From positions 18,072,095 to 18,136,094 of the forward strand of contig JAKSZU010000004.1 of assembly GCA_026018925.1 (NCBI GenBank): 64,000 bases of DNA, in the 5' to 3' direction. Shown here piece by piece: positions 12,480 to 60,984 of this stretch. The notes beneath the pieces were generated by a model that saw only the letters and a program-made list of their open reading frames with translations, searched no databases and was not told the origin of the DNA. The DNA is from Tupaia tana. Lineage: Eukaryota > Chordata > Mammalia > Scandentia > Tupaiidae. The position numbers and the translations under genes are program-made. Within the stretch, counting starts at the first letter, position 1. Each line of letters opens with the position of its first letter.

Positions 12480-12616
12480 ACATCCTGAGCATTTGATGTG
12501 CTAGGCGTTTTACTCACATCTTAGTTAATCCTCCCAACAACCTTGTGAAGTAGATACTACTAATATTATCATCTTCATTCTATAAAATGGCAATCTGAGA
12601 TTCACAGAGGTTAAGA
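12480..12616 (+). mobile_element. MIR
   Basis: Typical MIR text: ttaatcctcccaacaacctt, then attctataaaatggcaatct and cagaggttaagaaacttgcc. Old placental or mammalian SINE. Confidence 0.75.
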
Positions 12617-12619
12617 AAC

Positions 12620-12905
12620 TTGCCCAGGGCTGACTCGATGATACAGTAATCATGGGATGTTTAGGGGAAGCCAGATCCCAGTTGGTGACTGAGATTCAAA
12701 TCCCAATCCAGTCAGCCTGAAACGTGCTAGTCATGTGCATGAGTGTCCAGGATCCCACAGGCTGGAAGACTGGAGGCAGAGGATCATGGTGTGATCAGAA
12801 CCTGTGGAGGGTGCTCCTCTCTCTCTCCCTCCTCCCCCTTTCCCTCTCTCTCTCTCACACACACATACATGCACGCACACACAGGCACATGGTGTACCAT
12901 GAATT
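12620..12905 (+). mobile_element. Older tRNA-headed SINE
   Basis: Diverged sense copy: head ggctgactcgatgatacagt, a body with tgagtgtccaggatccc, and a CT/CA-rich end. Lies directly after the MIR. Confidence 0.6.
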
Positions 12906-14872
12906 AACAAACAAAAGACACTCTCCCAGGGTTGGATTTGCATCTCAGGTTGATCTGAAATCTAAGATGGTGCTATTGACTGAAGCCCCTGGTTGTCCCA
13001 GGCAGCTAATATGCCTGATGAGGAAGTAGTGGGGCTAGGGCAGGCTTAGAGAGTAAGGGGCTTCAAGGCCAAGTTAAGGGCTAGGCCTTCTCCTGGCAGT
13101 CCTAGCAAAGCCCCTGGGAGCAGAAACTTGGAACTTCCTGTCTGGGAGATACCAAATGGGGTGGAGCTGGAAGAGTCCACAGACTGGAGCACACTGTCAT
13201 GGAGAAATGTGTACTCCAAAGGGGAATATGAACCCTGGCTGCCAGAAGTGTCTGCCAATGGTCTGTCTGTCCCCCATGTGGAGCCAATCAGAGAAATGCT
13301 GAGTCATAGTCCCAATGGGGGGGGGGGGGCGGGGGAGGAAAGAAAAGAAGGGAGGAGGAGGAGAAGTCTTTTTGGAATGTCAGATGGTGTTTTCTCTGAT
13401 GTGCCAGACACACCCCTTCCCCCTAGTGGTTCTGAAGCAACTGAGAAATACTCGTATTTCTTTTCTTGGAATCTGGGAAACTAGGTGTGTCCGTGGAGGT
13501 CCCCAAGTTTCGTGATTCCCTAGAGCCAGGTTCCTAAGAGCTGCCATTGACTCTGGGAATAACTGGATTAGCACTCATATTAGCACAACAAGCCCCACTC
13601 CTGTCTCAGACCTGTCTTCTGACCCTTGTCACACTAACGTCTTCCATTCACACAGAGCCAGGTAATAACTATGAGTCACGTAACTGTCTTAGCTTGAGTT
13701 CCCCCCAAAATGTAGGGTTTGAGGGAAAGGCTTGTTTAGAGGTGGTTATCCCAGGGAATAGAAGTAAGGGGCAAGGGAGCAATCAACAGGGAAGGGGGCA
13801 ACTAGCTCAATCCTGCTAGGGACCTCCTGAGGCATTTACTTTGCGGAGAGCATTTACTTACCCACTAGCTCTGTTCCCTATTGGTCAAGAGTTGCCTCAG
13901 GGTGTCTATACCTGTGCGTGAATGACTGAGCAGGCTCCCACAGGTATCCCACTTGGCAGCACAGGAAGTCCCAGAGAAGAAAGCAAGAGATCTCCTAGGA
14001 AGCTAGGAGAGACATCTTCAGGCTGCGGAGTGCAGCTATCTGCTATAGCAAAGGTCAAAGCAAAAGCATGGGGATTGAGGGGCATGAGATGAGGCATAAT
14101 AGCTGCCAGGACTGGTGCACCATAGTTAGTCACTATAGAGTGCTTCCTAGACACCAACTGATTCACTGAAATAGGGCAAACTGAGCAGCAAGAACAGCAG
14201 AGGTCATCTGAAGTCACTTGGTGAGCCACAGGCAGACTTGAGACCAGAACCCACGTTTTTTGACTCCCACATGTGACCCTTTTGCCAGCAGAGCGTCACC
14301 TGAAACACCTGGAATAACTACTCAAGACACAGAGTTCTGAGTAAGAGGGAGAAGTCATATGAGATATGAGCCTCCTGAGTCTCTGATCCTCTGTATTCAT
14401 TAGGGTGAAAAAAAAAAGGAAAGAACATGGTTTTTAAATTTAATTAAATTAATTAATTAATTTATTTATTTATTTATTTTAGAAAAGACAGCAGTAATGA
14501 TTACATTCTTGGGCCATATTGACTTTGATTATAAAATGAAGTATTGCCAGTTGACCCTTGGAATTAGAAAAACACAGACCATCAGATAACACATTTAATC
14601 TAAATAACCTCCTGTTGTTTGCAATCAGGAAATTATGAACTTGGGGTTTGGGCCAAGTTCCCTAAGCAAGCATTCACTCATACATTCAAAGTTTATAAAT
14701 CCATGGTGTTCTAGAAGCATGAAATTTTTGTTATTCTTTACACCAACACAGGGGTCTTCATCGTAGTAGTAGGCTTATACAGAAGTGATAGCAGGAATAG
14801 GGTTACCTGGTAGCTGGGGGTTGCCTGGGTTCTGAATCTGGGCACCTGGGAACAGGAGGAGACATCTCTCTG

Positions 14873-15030
14873 ATTTTTTTCTTTTTCTTTTCTTTTTCTT
14901 TCTCTTCCCACCTTCCTTCCTCCCTCCCTCCCTCCCTTCCTTCCTTCCTTTCCTTTTCCTTTTTTCTTTATTTTCCTTCTTTCCTTCCTTTCTTCCTTCC
15001 TCTTGCTCTCTCTCCCTTCCTTTCTTTCTG
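14873..15030. repeat. Polypyrimidine (TTCC/TTTC)n tract
   Basis: About 155 bp of almost pure pyrimidine built from ttcc and tttc units, with a few interruptions. Confidence 0.9.
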
Positions 15031-15049
15031 AGAGAATCATGTCAAAATG

Positions 15050-15165
15050 TGAATTTCTTATTTGTCTGGTATACCATTATATTTCAAATATTCAATAGTT
15101 CTCAAAAATTAGGAATATGTATTTAGCAGGCGCTCAGTAAATATGTGTTCATGAATGAAGGCATA
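15050..15165 (+). mobile_element. L2 3' end fragment
   Basis: Ends with ggcgctcagtaaatatgtgt and catgaatgaa, the usual LINE-2 3' terminus pattern. Confidence 0.5.
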
Positions 15166-17226
15166 AATCAGTTTGATAACTGGAAGAAAGAAAAGTGGCA
15201 TCTTTCCTGTCTCTTCTCTTGCATGTAGATGAAAGAAGTCCCCATTGACATTTATCTTCCCAAGTACTGGCCTGTCTTTGTTTACTTGCTGTGGCTCTGT
15301 TCTGTGATGCAGATCTGTTCCATTCTCTCATCTTCATCTCTCTTCCACTTGCCAAGAGTGTGCCCATCCTTCTGAGGGACTCATCTCTTCCTTGTTTCCT
15401 TCAGGGGTTACATAGTTGGCAGGCAGTTTTGTCACACCATGCTAGGCGGAAGTGCTGGGGCTGGTGTCCAGGGAAGAGCAGGAGTTCTGAGTTATATCCT
15501 CCTTATCATACTGTATCCTTTGCTGTCCTCATGGCAAAGCCATCTTTGGGAGAATGGAGCACCTTGGAAGAAGGCTACATGCTCCCTGGATCCTCAACTC
15601 AGAAAGAGCCTAGAGAATAATCAATTTCTGTCCAGCCCAGCTATTTCACGTTCCTTACCACCTCCTGCCCTCCTATCTCCACCTTCTACTCTTCTTCCTC
15701 TACTCCTCCCACGCTTCCAGGACAAAGGTACTCAGCCAAGGCTGGTTGGGAATGCCCATGAGCCAATGCAGCTTAGATAGAAGGAGCAGGACAGATCAAC
15801 AAGATCAGGAAGTTCCAGGTGCCAGGACAGGGAATCATCTCCCCTACCCCTCACCAACTTTGGGCACTGACCATAGTGATAATAACTACCCTCACACATG
15901 CATTGACTTTACAATGTGCACATTGTTGTGATTAGGGGTTTCTCCAATAAAGCCATATGAGCAGGAGAGACAGATCATGGGCCAATACAGAGAACAGGGA
16001 TATTTAAGGGTGTTAGACATTTTTAATGCTCCTCAGGTGATCCCAGTGTGCATGCACGGTGGAGAATACTGTTCCCGACACATTTTTTCTTCTTCCAAGT
16101 ATCATCTGGCTCCCCTTGCCTTTGTCAAGAATTCACATTTATCATTCCTTCCATCTTGATGTCCCTGGGAAACTGAGGTGGAGTCCCAGGTGGAACAGTG
16201 GTGACTCTGGGCTCTCCATTTGGGAGTGGCTACTGGCACCCAGCCAGAAAAGGTGCTGACTACGTTGTCCAGAAGGGAGTAAGTACAGGACTTCCGATAT
16301 ATTTTCATGGATCAGTAAACATTTTCTCACTGTGTCCTCCCCACATCCCCAATGGTAATAGCCAATTCCTTCAACATTCATTCAATAAACAATGATTTAC
16401 TTATTAAGTTCATAATGGGTGCTGGGTACTGAGGAAGTGGAGAGGATCCTTAACATCCTTTGAAGGTTTATGAAGTCCTGATGAGAGCTGTGCCATGTGG
16501 CAATACACATTAGCAATGTTATCTCTACTCCTGTTTCACTCAGTGTTGTAGGATGGTTCTTTCATGAATGCACTTGGTCATGGGTCCATTGAGTGCTTGA
16601 ATATCTTCTGTTCCGTGCTAAGTCAGGGAATAGATAAGCTCAGTCTCTACTTTTCAGTAGAATGGGAGGATTTGAAGACAAGACAAACATTCAAATTAAT
16701 GTTACAAGGGAGAAAGTGAACACACTCAAAGAAAGTTACAGACTAATGTGGTAGAGGTGGAAGACTGGCTCTGACCAGTGTTTCTGAAGGGAAAGAGTGT
16801 GAGGAAGACTTCCTGGAGAAGAGGTATTGGGTTAGGGTTAATTAGATCAAGATGGCCTCATTTTTCCATCTCCTTAACTCCTTCCTTCCCTATTCCCCTA
16901 GGCCTAGGCCTCCTCTGACATGTAGGAATTAGTAGTTACTAAAGACCTAAAAGATTTCTTGAAGTTTGGAGTCTGAGGAGTCTTCCAGTCTTATCCTACA
17001 GATCTTCTTGAGAATAGTCTCATAGGCAAGTTCCATGACTCCATGCACATTATCGTGATCAGAGGTTTCTCCCAATATGACTCAGGGGGAACTGCTTACT
17101 CTGTATCCTGGGCTTTGGGGTGATGGTGTGTTGGAAAATGTTCAATGGCTGGCTCCTTGGGTAAAAGCCTTCATTTGTAGTATTTGTCAATTTCTGTGGT
17201 ATAAATTCTCCCTTTTGGCCAATTTC

Positions 17227-17491
17227 TTTCTTTCTTTTTTTTTGGAGAGGTTTTTACTATATGGCATGTGCGCTCACCAGACAGAGAGAGACATAGAGGC
17301 AGAAAGTGAGAAATCACCCCCTGGGGGGATGGTCACGCCGCAATCCCTTCTCCTCCATTCTCCTCTCAGGATCTTGGGCATGCATGCACACGTGCCTGGC
17401 GTGAGTTTTAAGCCACCGGGTCCAGGACGCGAACCGTGGTCGACTACGTGGGAGTCCAGCGACATAGCCATTACGCTAACTGCTGGTTCTC
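17227..17491 (-). mobile_element. Young tRNA-headed SINE
   Basis: Antisense full-length copy, poly-T at left and head (accagcagttagcgtaatgg on the minus strand) at right. Target duplication ttttggccaatttc at 17213-17226 and 17493-17506. Confidence 0.93.
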
Positions 17492-17643
17492 ACTTTTGGC
17501 CAATTTCAAGCTACCAATGTGGTATCACTGAACACACAGTTGAGAAGTAATACACAACCTGCTCTTTAAAGCCAGTGCCTGCCTATTTCAGTTGATGTGT
17601 TACTAGACTGGGCATTGTTTCCAAGCATTTTTTACAGTTCAAG

Positions 17644-17916
17644 TTTTTTTTTTTTTTTTTTTTTTTTGAGAGGTTTTTCGCTATAGGGCGCGTGCGTTCG
17701 CCAGACAGAGAGAGACATAGAGACAGAAAGCGAGAAATCACCCCCCAGGGGGGATGGTCACGCCGCAATCCCTTCTCCTCCATTCTCCTCTCGGGATCTT
17801 GGGCACGCACACACACGCGCCCGGCGTGAGTTGTAAGCCACCGGGTCCGAGACGCGAACCGCGGTTGACTACGTGGGAGTCCAGCGACATAGCCATTACG
17901 CTAACTGCTGGTTCCC
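17644..17916 (-). mobile_element. Young tRNA-headed SINE
   Basis: Antisense near-consensus copy, CpG-rich head. Flanked by cagttcaag (17635-17643 and 17917-17925). Confidence 0.94.
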
Positions 17917-17925
17917 CAGTTCAAG

Positions 17926-45866
<27,941 letters not shown>

Positions 45867-46356
45867 TTCTGCTGAGAGGAGGGACCCAGATGACCCACGC
45901 TCTGCACTTTTCCTGGCACCACCCTGCCCAGGCTGAATGTGGAGTGATTGTGGCTCCCTGCTTTGGAGAGACTGTGGTTTAGAGGGGAGCAGGCACTGAC
46001 ATAGACAATCACCTAGAGATCAGTGCCAGGTAAACGGGTGAGTCTATAAATGCTCACCGGGCATGTATCTTGAGCTCATTCATTCACTCAACTCTTTGGT
46101 GAGCACCTCCTTATTTTGAGAAAGTTCACTTGCTTCCTACACTTGGCAATCTTTCTCAAACGTAGCAGAAACTTACTTCTCAGCCTTAGTGTCTCATAGG
46201 GAACCCAGCGGAAGCTTGACCTTGTGATTCATGGTTATGACCAGTACCATACTGCAGAGAGATCGCTTAGGGATTGCCTCTTTATAGAGATGTGTCCTTA
46301 TTTTAACTTTGTGTGTGTGTGTTTGGAGTATAACTGACATAAGGAAAAGTGGCCTA

Positions 46357-46362
46357 AATAAA
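46357..46362 (+). terminator. Candidate polyadenylation signal of CYP4B1
   Basis: AATAAA lies about 490 bp after the CYP4B1 stop, a plausible 3' UTR length. The surrounding bases (about 46310-46440) resemble an old L1-type 3' end, so the signal may be supplied by a repeat. No nearer AATAAA was seen after the stop. Confidence 0.4.
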
Positions 46363-46509
46363 GACTACACAAAATAATTATTCTAAAGCAAACTCCTGTG
46401 TGATCACCACCAAAATCATGGACTATGGAATATGGCTTCACTGGTATGTCTCTGTCTCCCCTGAGGTAGATCTCTGCCATATCTGCCATCATCAACATTT
46501 GTGTTTGCT

Positions 46510-46793
46510 TGGGACCAGAAGTTAGCGTAATGGCTATGTCGCTGAACTCCCATGTAGTCGACCGTGGTTCGCGTCCCGGACCCGGTGGCTTAAACTCACA
46601 CAGGGCCCGTGTGCGTGAGTGCCCAAGATCTTGAGAGGAGAATGGAGGAGAAGGGATTGTGGCATGGCCATCCCTCCTGGGGGGTGGTTTCTCGCTTTCT
46701 GTCTCTCTGTCTCTCTCTGTCTGTCTGGCGAGCACACACGCCCTATAGCAAATACCTCTTCAAAAAGAAAAAAGAAAAAAGAAAAAAGAAAAA
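46510..46793 (+). mobile_element. Young tRNA-headed SINE
   Basis: Sense copy with an (aaaaag)n tail. Target duplication aacatttgtgtttgct at 46494-46509 and 46794-46809. Confidence 0.95.
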
Positions 46794-47801
46794 AACATTT
46801 GTGTTTGCTAGTCACACGGTGCCTGAGTACTCATACTTAGGCGGGGGGGTGGGGGGGGAGTAGACCGACATTAGGAGAGGGCTTCCTGGAAGAAAGGGAG
46901 CTCATTTGAATCAGCTGGAATCCAGCCTTGAAGCATGGGTGAGGTATGAAGGTGCACAGAAGGGGCCTTGAAGGCTGGAGGCCAAATGATGGATTAGAGG
47001 TCTTTTCCTGTCACCCCCTGCAGCAGCTGCCTGGTCTGGCTCAACACACACCTCTACGTACAAGGTCTAAGACCTTTAGTGGGCTCCAATCCAGGAACTG
47101 GACAGTGTAGGAAGACGCACAAACCTGGGGATGTGGAAGGGGGTGGAGCAAGAGAGAAGTCCAGCCCTAGGATGGAACTGTCTGTCTGGTGCCCTGGGAA
47201 CGTCCTATCTGGAGAAACATCCTTTTTATTATTGATGCTCCCCTTCTTGGAAGAAGGCCACCCCCAGCAGGTCTGTCACAGGCTACCTGCTCACTCCTGC
47301 AAAGCCTTGGAGCTGAGGTTCCAGGCAGGATGCCAGGTGTGTCTCCTGGCTGTCTGCCCCTTGCCCCTTGCTCATGTCACGAACTTCTCTCTGTCCTGGC
47401 ACCTGGAAAGAACACAGACTGACTGTTCTTTACATAAGTGAAGATAAGATTTCAAGAGCCATTCCCTGGGAGCTGAGCCCAGAGGTGGTAACTACTTACC
47501 CCCGGGTGGCACCTGAGTCCAAAATGCATCCAGTTCCCTTAACTCTTTGAATATGGAGGAGGCCATGAGGCCAAATGAAAGGAGGCTGTTATCCCACTCA
47601 GTGTTAAGGGACAGAACCCATAAGACACTCCTCAGGGAGGAGCTTGCATGGAGGTCCTCTGATCAACACACCATCGCTAGAGTTGGTGCTATCTCTGAAG
47701 GTGTCCATGGGAAATGGGGTTGGGATGACTGGTGGGCACCAGAGATGGACTCCACCTAATCCTTCCACTTTCGAATGCATCATGCTGTCTCCTAAGATCC
47801 T

Positions 47802-47802
47802 G

Positions 47803-47872
<70 letters not shown>
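47802..47872. repeat. Compound (TG)n(AG)n microsatellite
   Basis: About 13 tg units run directly into about 22 ag/ga units. It generates several spurious open frames on both strands. Confidence 0.95.
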
Positions 47873-47873
<1 letters not shown>

Positions 47874-49062
47874 GTGGGTATGTGAGGCACACACTACTGT
47901 GGCAGTATGTCAGTGTCTCTGTGTGAATCATGGAGATGTGCAAATGGGTGTGAACTCAATCTAGGTTTTGCCCATTACCTTCAGCCAGCAGGTTGTTTCT
48001 TGGTCACTTACCCACCTCTTGTGAATTCCTGTGCTTAGAGAACTTGTCCATGGCTGGCCCAATAGAACCCTGTACTCCCAGTGTCTCTTGGTCTCTGAGC
48101 ACAGCTTATACCCGAATCCACGCCAGGGACCTGCTGAACGTCCTGTCCAGGATGATCACAGCTCACTACTTTGCCTCAATGGATACTATCTTCGTTCCTC
48201 CCACTGGTCAAATAACCCATCCCGTCCCTTTCCTGTCCCTGTCAGAGCAGGGCTGAGGTAGCCCAGTGATCTGGGAGTATAGGAGATTGGGAGGGCTCCT
48301 GGCTCCAGGCTATGATTAAGGGAGAAGCCCTGCAGGGAAGGAGAACCTGGTGTCATACTGCAGATTAGAACTCCATGAGGTCTGTCTATGGCATCCAGGG
48401 CACTGGGTTAGCAGTGGGGACTGGGGGTAGGGAGTGGCAGGACCTCCTGTGTTTAGATCCAGCAAACACAGCAGGGTCTGGGTGACAAGTAGGGGAGCAG
48501 GAACAGCAGCCCAGGGAACCCAGTGAGAGGGCACAGAGGCCAAGTGCTGGGAATGGAGCTCAAGCCAGGACACTAGCACCCAGGCAGGCACCATGTGAGG
48601 ACAAGGCTCAGGACACCCCTCCTCCCTCATTGTGATCAGCTTGGGAGGTAGCAGACAGGCAAAATGCTGTCCTGGGTGAGTGAGGCTTCAAGTGAGGACA
48701 GAACATCCCTTCTCCCTCATGGTGTCCAGCCAAGGGAGTGGCAAGAGGCTGTCCTGGGGGAAGTGGCTGCTTGGGGTCTATCCCCAAGGGCCAGATGCCC
48801 TTCTGGGCCCCATCCAGCCTTGTTAGACAGCAGTCCATTCCATTAGCCTCCTGTGGAGCTTGGGTGCCCTGAGTGTGAGGGAGCCAGCGGTTCCTGGTCA
48901 CATGGTCAGAGTTGGCTCTCTTCTCCCGTGTCACTGGGAATGTAAGCAGCTGGGTCCCTGGAACCCTCATGCCAGCCTGGCTAGAAGGATTTCCTTGTCA
49001 GCATAAGACCATCCTGACCTGACCCCATTCTGAAACCTTGAGTGTGAGAAAAGCTAGCCCAG

Positions 49063-49530
49063 CTCTTCCCGCCATCTTTTTGTGATGCCACAATGGTGCA
49101 CTTGAATGTCTTGGCTGATGCTCTCACGAGCATCGACACTGCTGAAAAGAGGCGCAAATGCCAGGTTCTCATTGGGCCATGCTCCAAAGTCATTGTCTGG
49201 GTTCTAACTGTGATGATGAATAATGGTTACATTGGTGAATTTGAAATCATCCGTGACCACAGAGAAAAACCGTATCTCACTGGCAGGTTTAACCCTTGTG
49301 GAGTGATCAGTCCCAGATTTGATGTGCAGCTCAAAGATGTAGAAAAATGGCAGAATCATCTGCTGCTGTCCCATCAGTTTGGTTTCATTGCACGGACATC
49401 CTCGGCTGGCATCATGGGCCATGAAGAAGCAAGACAGAAACATACAGGAGAGAAAATCCTGGGATTTTTTTTGAAGTGCATAACACACACATACAAAACA
49501 AACAAACAAACAAACAGACAAAACAACAAA
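49063..49530 (+). pseudogene. RPS15AP: RPS15A processed pseudogene
   Basis: The intronless reading frame from ATG 49093 aligns with ribosomal protein S15a from its start ([10 protein letters not shown]) through [14 protein letters not shown] to GEKILGFF. It is preceded by a remnant of the S15a 5' UTR (ctcttcccgccatctttt) and followed by an A-rich tract, the hallmarks of L1-mediated retroposition. Compared with the 130-residue parent it has many substitutions, lacks three residues after the DHR segment, and has lost the stop codon, so the frame runs on into the A-rich tail to about 49539. It lies in the CYP4B1/CYP4A intergenic space. Non-functional relic; a clear flanking duplication was not found. 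Confidence 0.9.
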
Positions 49531-50382
49531 AATCCCTGATGGAAAGAAAAGAAAGAAAAGAAAAGGTATCCCAGAACAGAATGGAGTGGACCTCTCTCAA
49601 CAAGTGTAAGCTTCACTCTCTAAGCTTCCAGAAATGAGCGTTTGTCCACACTCCTTTGCCAGGGGCTTTGGGAGCTGCGCAAGGTGTAGGATGTCAGGGC
49701 TCACATGGCGTGAGGCTGTGTGAAGGGGCAGAACCGGTCAGGCAGCCTGGGTTCTTCTATTCTCCTTCTTTAGAGGGGCTTGTCTCCTCTGTCCTTCACA
49801 CAGTGTCTCCTCTATTCTCTCCACCTCCCTGCAAGGGAAGCTGGTTGTGAACGTTATTCCAGGGAGGAGGGAAGACAGAGAGGGTGTGGGAATAGTCAGG
49901 TGAGTGGGTGCTGCCCAGAGAGATGTTGATGGGCAGACCAGGAGACATGTAGGGACTGCACTGTCTTGAACAATGGCTTCCACATCACAGTCTTCCTATT
50001 GCCTGGATCTCATGAATATATGATCTCATATGTCAAAGTGGACTTTGAAGATGTTGATAAGTAAAGAATAGCGTGGAGAAATCATCTAAAGGGGTTCCGC
50101 ATAATGACAAGAGTCCTAATAGAGGGAAGTACGTAAAGACAGTGAGTGAGAGGGATCCAAAGAGGCTGCTGGCTCTTGAGAAAGGAAGGGATCAGTACCA
50201 AGGAATTCAAGAACTGTATCTCTAGAGCTGAGCAGCCAGGGCATGGGGCTCCTCTAGAACCTGAAGATGGGACTTGGCAAGTTGGCAACTTGGTTTTAGC
50301 CAGTGAAACCCATTTTACACTTCTGACCTCCAGAACAATAAGATTGCAAATGTGTTGTTTTAGTTCACTAAGGATGTGGTAG

Positions 50383-50388
50383 TTTATT
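50383..50388 (-). terminator. Candidate polyadenylation signal of the CYP4A gene
   Basis: AATAAA on the minus strand, about 315 bp after the stop codon. It sits inside what looks like an old interspersed repeat (about 50150-50400), so usage is uncertain. Confidence 0.3.
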
Positions 50389-50702
50389 GCAGCAGCGATG
50401 GGGCGGTCAGACAGGAACCAAGAAGCAGGCAGGAAGGCAAAGGGATGGAACAGACAGGCAGGCAGGGTGGACATTGATCAGGAGGGAGTTGGACAGGCAG
50501 TGACACGGGTGGGAAAGAGTTAAGGAGAAGTGAGTGGGGATCTTGCAGAAAGATGATAGCAGGAAACAGACAGGAGCTGGAGCAAGCAGGTAGGAAAATG
50601 AACAGGTGGGCAGGTAAAAGCAGGATGTGGACAGGGGGCCAGAGCAGGGGACAGGAAGACAGCATGGCAAATGGAAGTCCTCAGAGCCTGCTGTTGTCCC
50701 TT

Positions 50703-58916
<8,214 letters not shown>

Positions 58917-58944
58917 CTGTCAGAGAAGGAATGACAATCGAGAA

Positions 58945-59195
58945 ATACTTTCTTTTAAAAAAATTTAAAAAATTAATTTATTCCAGGAGAGATAAAGAGA
59001 GAGTGAGCAAGACCATATCCCCAATAGACCTTGGGCATTGTGATCCACTCCCAGTTTCAGCCAGCCCTGGACTTGGGCATGTATATTCCTGGCAGAGTCA
59101 GAAAGTTCTCTGGATAGGAAGCAGCAACCTTGCCATATGGCATTGCCTCCCAGAGGCTATTTTCCCCTCTGTGCCACTGTCTGGCCTCCAATAGA
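58945..59195 (-). mobile_element. Degenerate old SINE
   Basis: AT-rich left end, agagagtgagcaagaccata, and a head-like right end. A diverged relative of the older SINE family with uncertain limits. Confidence 0.45.
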
Positions 59196-59489
59196 TACTT
59201 TACTTGTATGTTCAGCACTTGCAGACAGAGTTTAAGGGTAGAATGCCCCCAGAGAGGTAATTCTGATCTATTAGGAGAGAGGAGATATTCTGAACTGTTT
59301 GTGATGACCTGGTCTGAGATCCGATCTCTTGTTGTCTCCTCAAGACTTTGACTAAGGTCAGATTGTTTCTATCTGTCGACTATCTCTTTAACCCACTTGG
59401 AAGTGCCTTTAGAATCTTAATATGATAAGTGCTGTGTAAATGTTCAGGAATTGACTCCATGGTGAACACAAATTTCCACAGATGAACAT

Positions 59490-59890
59490 TAAGGATATGA
59501 AACAATTGTGTCCCCCCTAATAATACATGTTGATGTTCTAAACTTTAATCCTTAGAGGATGATCTTATTTGGAGATTGGTTCTTTCCAGAGGTAATAGAG
59601 TTGAAGTAAGGTTTTTGTGGCAGGCCCTAATCCAATAGGATTGGTGTCTTTGCAAAAATGGAATAATTGGACAAAGTGACATACCCAGAGAAAGGACCCT
59701 GTGAAGAGACAGAGAAGAAGGTCATTTATAAGCCGAGAGAGGCCTGGAATTGATGCTTCTCTCTGAACCCACAGAAGAAGCCAACTTTGCCAGCACCTGA
59801 ATTAGAGACTTCCAGTCTCCAGATCTGTGAGACAATAAATTTCTATTGTATCAGCCACATAATCTGGTTCTTGTCATGGCAACAGAAGTA
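59490..59890 (+). mobile_element. MLT1-type solo LTR (ERVL-MaLR)
   Basis: Order of landmarks fits MLT1: a gtgtcccccctaataatac start, ggccctaatccaataggatt, ggtgtctttgcaaaaatgg, and the end gtgagacaataaatttctat. A diverged solo LTR, probably of pre-placental-radiation age. Confidence 0.8.
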
Positions 59891-60984
59891 AAACCGTGGT
59901 TAAGTAATGGTGAAAGCAAACGTGTGGTTAGGGAGGGATTATTCCTTTTTCCTGTTGCATAGAAGAATGAGGAAATGAACATGAATTAATATGGCCAAGT
60001 GAGCTGCACAAAAACCCAACCCTGCTGACCCCAATGTGTTCTTTCCCTGCATCCTATAACTTCTCAATGTGCCTCCATTATCATGTTTCAACTCAATGTG
60101 TTCTAACTGCTAGGCACCATTTACCCAGAGTTTTCTTTAGTATCTGTTAGTTCTGTGTTCTTAAAGACCCAAATGGAGCATGGCTCATGGGAATCACACC
60201 TTATCTTTAAGGAACGAATAAGCGCATGAAGGAATGGACTGGTACATGAAGGAGAGGGAATGAGTGAGTGCTTTTTAAAATTCTCGTGGTAAGAAGCAGA
60301 AATCATCATGAACTAACCTAAAAAAAAAGGAAAAGGGAAAACAAGAAGTCTAATGGTTTAAGGGTATCTCATGTAGCTCAAGGACAGGTAGAAGCCAAAA
60401 TGTAGAAGGGCCAGTACCAGGGACTGAAAAGCTGTCTGGATTCTGAGTCTCTTCATTTCTTCCATAAACACATTCACTTATATAACAACTATCTTTTGTG
60501 TCCCTAGTATTTAGCAGGAACTTTTCTATAAGGTAGAATAGCCATGACTAAGCAGAATGAACTCTGAACTTGTATCTTAGGTTCACGTGGTAGAGAAAGG
60601 CAGCTCTAACCTCTGTATTGACTGACTACCATTCTACAACTTGTTGACTCACAGTGGCACTACTGAATTGTATTCAGAGATTCTGGTTGCCCCAACATTG
60701 CCAAGGTGTCCACCTGCTTCAATTTACAATGGCTGGGCTAAATAGGGACTTCACAGCCCTGTTCATTTAGATAAGGAAGATATCCCAGAATAGGTGAGAT
60801 GGGTAGACATACCAAACTATTCTATGACAGTGTATGAATGCATGCATGAAAGTGTAAATGCCTGGATAAACTCATTCACTGTGTGATTCCTATTTATTGA
60901 GCACTTACTTTGTTTAGTTTTCCCCTTTGCCAGCTCAGCAAGAGTTGGGAAGTGTGTTTCTGCACTGAAGCATGCTTTCTTTTT

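Larger units (their letters stand above)
12906..17212. other. Intergenic, no gene seen
   Basis: No gene family was recognised. A 13-base poly-G lies at 13317-13329 and an L2-like end near 15050-15165. A minus-strand reading frame at 14738-15040 is only the translation of a polypyrimidine tract. Confidence 0.4.
45867..50702. other. Tail-to-tail intergenic region between CYP4B1 and CYP4A
   Basis: Contains one young SINE, a compound microsatellite, the RPS15A pseudogene and old repeat text near 50150-50400. No remnant of another CYP4 gene was recognised by eye. Confidence 0.6.

Noticed and set aside
14738-15040. 100-codon minus-strand frame rich in Lys, Arg, Glu and Gly
   Set aside because: It only reads the complement of the TTCC/TTTC tract.
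47604-47964. Open frames of about 80-106 codons on both strands
   Set aside because: They are translations of the (TG)n(AG)n microsatellite and its flanks.
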